Shown: piece by piece, positions 19,121-20,693 of the stretch
Layout of the letters: each line of letters opens with the position of its first letter
Numbering within the stretch: the stretch's first letter is position 1
Assembly (NCBI GenBank): GCA_036897625.1
Contig: JAYMTA010001302.1
Span: 1 to 20,693 of the forward strand
Reading direction: 5' to 3'
From: Pelargonium cotyledonis
Lineage: Eukaryota; Streptophyta; Magnoliopsida; Geraniales; Geraniaceae
Length of the DNA stretch: 20,693 nucleotides
Made by a program: the position numbers and the translations under genes
Notes under the pieces: generated by a model
What the model was told of the DNA's origin: nothing
What the model saw: only the letters and a program-made list of their open reading frames with translations
The model's database searches: none

Positions 19121-20251
19121 CATGTTTGAAGATTGTCAGCTTCATAGTTATATATGCAATTGTTGCATAAATAACAAGGAAAAGGAAAAAAAAAAAGGTT
19201 TCATTTTGATTGAGTTTCATTTTCTTCTGAAATTAAATGGTTGATTTATAGTAGTGGAACTATATGTTCTCTATTGCAGTCTCTTGAATGGTGCTTGTAC
19301 TTTTCGTGTTGAAACAATCAAAAGTACTTTATTGAGATGAACTAAACTAAATTTAGTGAAGACATGATGGTTTCTATCATAAAATGAAATGAAGTGCAAA
19401 TAACTAAAGCATGCAATGAAGCAGACACTAAAGAATGGACCTTCCCTATGCGCTTTATAAGTAGTTTTTCGTCACGTGGCATACTCTTACACTAGTTATT
19501 CAGATGCTGATTAATGTTGTTGATGATGGAGGTATAACATCCATAATACGCGTTTATTGTGCTTGATGCCCATGAATGCGGTTGCCCCCTTTCTTCGGAT
19601 GCGTGAGTTTGGGGTGCCTCACTGGGCCAGTTCTCTCGTTCTGTGACAAGTTAATGATGTGGGTATATACTCGTCTTTCCTAATATGTGTTCATTGTACA
19701 TAAAACACATGGGTAAGTATGTTACTCCCACCAGATGCGGGAGTTTGCGAGTTACATAGCAGGACAAACTTTCTGCATATGTGACGAGCATTATTAGAGC
19801 AAGCTTGGAAGTGTAGATCATTGTGGCTCGTGTGACAGATGCAGATGGTTTGTAGGGGCATACATTTTCTAAGTGTACATTTTATAAGTGATCTAAGGGA
19901 AGAATTATGATATCCATTTAAGCTTCCATGACCACTTGAATAGAATTACTTTTGATTTTCAGCACGGATGGGCCTAGACTTTTTTATCTGTGTGGAGAAA
20001 CTATTTGAACAATTTTTTCATCGAACTGTTATGACAAAAAATAAATATCTCGTGGGGAAACAATTTACGAACACTATAAACAAATACAAGAGTTTTGATG
20101 GAGAAATACAATGCACTCAAAGTGTATAAGAACAATATTGCATTTGAGAGGTAAAGAACAATTTCTGACCTAGTCATAATTTCAAATTGTGTCCTTTTTT
20201 TAGGACTTTGGTTGAGTTATAACTTTAGTATAGTTAGATTGGTCCATATTC

Positions 20252-20308
20252 GAATGATTGAAGCCCAATATTTTTATTTTTCGATAGGAATGACTGAAGC
20301 CCAATATT
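20252..20308. repeat. Direct repeat, 21 bp, 36 bp apart
   Basis: GAATGATTGAAGCCCAATATT (20252) and GAATGACTGAAGCCCAATATT (20288) differ at one base. Confidence 0.9.
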
Positions 20309-20511
20309 AGAAAATTGTGGATTTACAATTTGTTTGCTTAGCTTATTTTTGAATTTTACATTTAGCACTAGAATATAATACGGACTTAATAAATTGTAAG
20401 GAAAATAAACTGAATTTGCTAATTTCAACAAAATCAAATCAAACATTAATCCATTGAATAATTAGTCGGCTGACAAAAATATCAATAAATTAGAAATAGA
20501 GCAAAAAAAGG

Positions 20512-20640
20512 GAGGTGATAAATCCACCTCTCTAATGTCTAAATCTACCTTATTTTGTCATGAGTGGACAAAAATGCCCCTATTTAATTTGGTAATATTT
20601 GTCCCTTAATTATCTCAAACATTAAATTAGAGGTGGGACC
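20512..20640. repeat. Inverted-repeat segment, possible MITE fragment
   Basis: GAGGTG (20512-20517) pairs with CACCTC (20525-20530). CCACCTCT (20524) recurs inverted as AGAGGTGG (20629), and TAATGT/ACATTA lie next to these. This gives a palindromic, AT-rich segment of about 115 bp. No target-site duplication was identified, so this is tentative. Confidence 0.25.
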
Positions 20641-20693
20641 ATAAATTAATTGCAATTGAATATACCTTAATTATATTAAAATTTATATATATT

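Larger units (their letters stand above)
19121..20693. other. 3' flank, AT-rich intergenic DNA
   Basis: Bases 19121-19200 are the likely 3' UTR (AATAA-type signals and an A run). The remainder is AT-rich with no recognised gene. Two related blocks at about 19545-19620 and 19680-19760 share GATGCGTGAGTTTG versus GATGCGGGAGTTTG and similar left parts, suggesting an old duplication. Confidence 0.5.

Noticed and set aside
1-20693. CRISPR arrays, operons or other prokaryotic-type systems
   Set aside because: Intron-containing plant genes throughout. The tandem repeats found are irregular or lack unique spacers and do not form such an array.

Overview
The window looks like nuclear DNA of a eudicot plant. 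Genes are split by short GT-AG introns, codon use is plant-like, and intergenic DNA is AT-rich with microsatellites and decayed retrotransposons. All the recognisable proteins belong to plant families. I cannot name the genus from sequence alone.

Layout: (1) 455-871 (+), a small glycine-rich protein. (2) 7235-1165 (-), a lipid phosphate phosphatase of the PAP2 family. I rebuilt eight coding exons, and the first intron (about 4.5 kb) explains the apparent gene desert at 2.7-7.2 kb. That intron holds two tandem-repeat arrays, a 22-base A run and an LTR-like remnant. (3) 7236-8855, a head-to-head intergenic region with a possible retroposed 3' end. (4) 8856-10403 (+), a two-exon PB1-domain protein carrying a perfect 30-bp in-frame tandem duplication. 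(5) 13684-11571 (-), a two-exon LRR receptor-like kinase of subfamily III, closest in my memory to ZAR1, with a degraded ATP-binding site. (6) About 13.8-16.6 kb, a transposon-rich interval in which an 836-bp retroposon with a perfect 17-bp target-site duplication is nested in a decayed antisense Ty1-copia RNase H region. (7) 17187-19120 (+), a two-exon coiled-coil protein of the WEB/PMI2 family. (8) 19121-20693, AT-rich flank with small repeats.

The genes look like an ordinary plant assortment: phospholipid signalling, PB1 scaffold, receptor kinase and chloroplast-movement coiled coil. Nothing ties them into one system, and there is no operon logic to invoke. The firmest unusual observations are the nested retroposon, the in-frame duplication in the PB1 gene, the loss of all consensus P-loop glycines plus the VAIK lysine in the receptor kinase, and the giant repeat-bearing first intron of the phosphatase gene. 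I did not find convincing evidence of an undescribed biological system.
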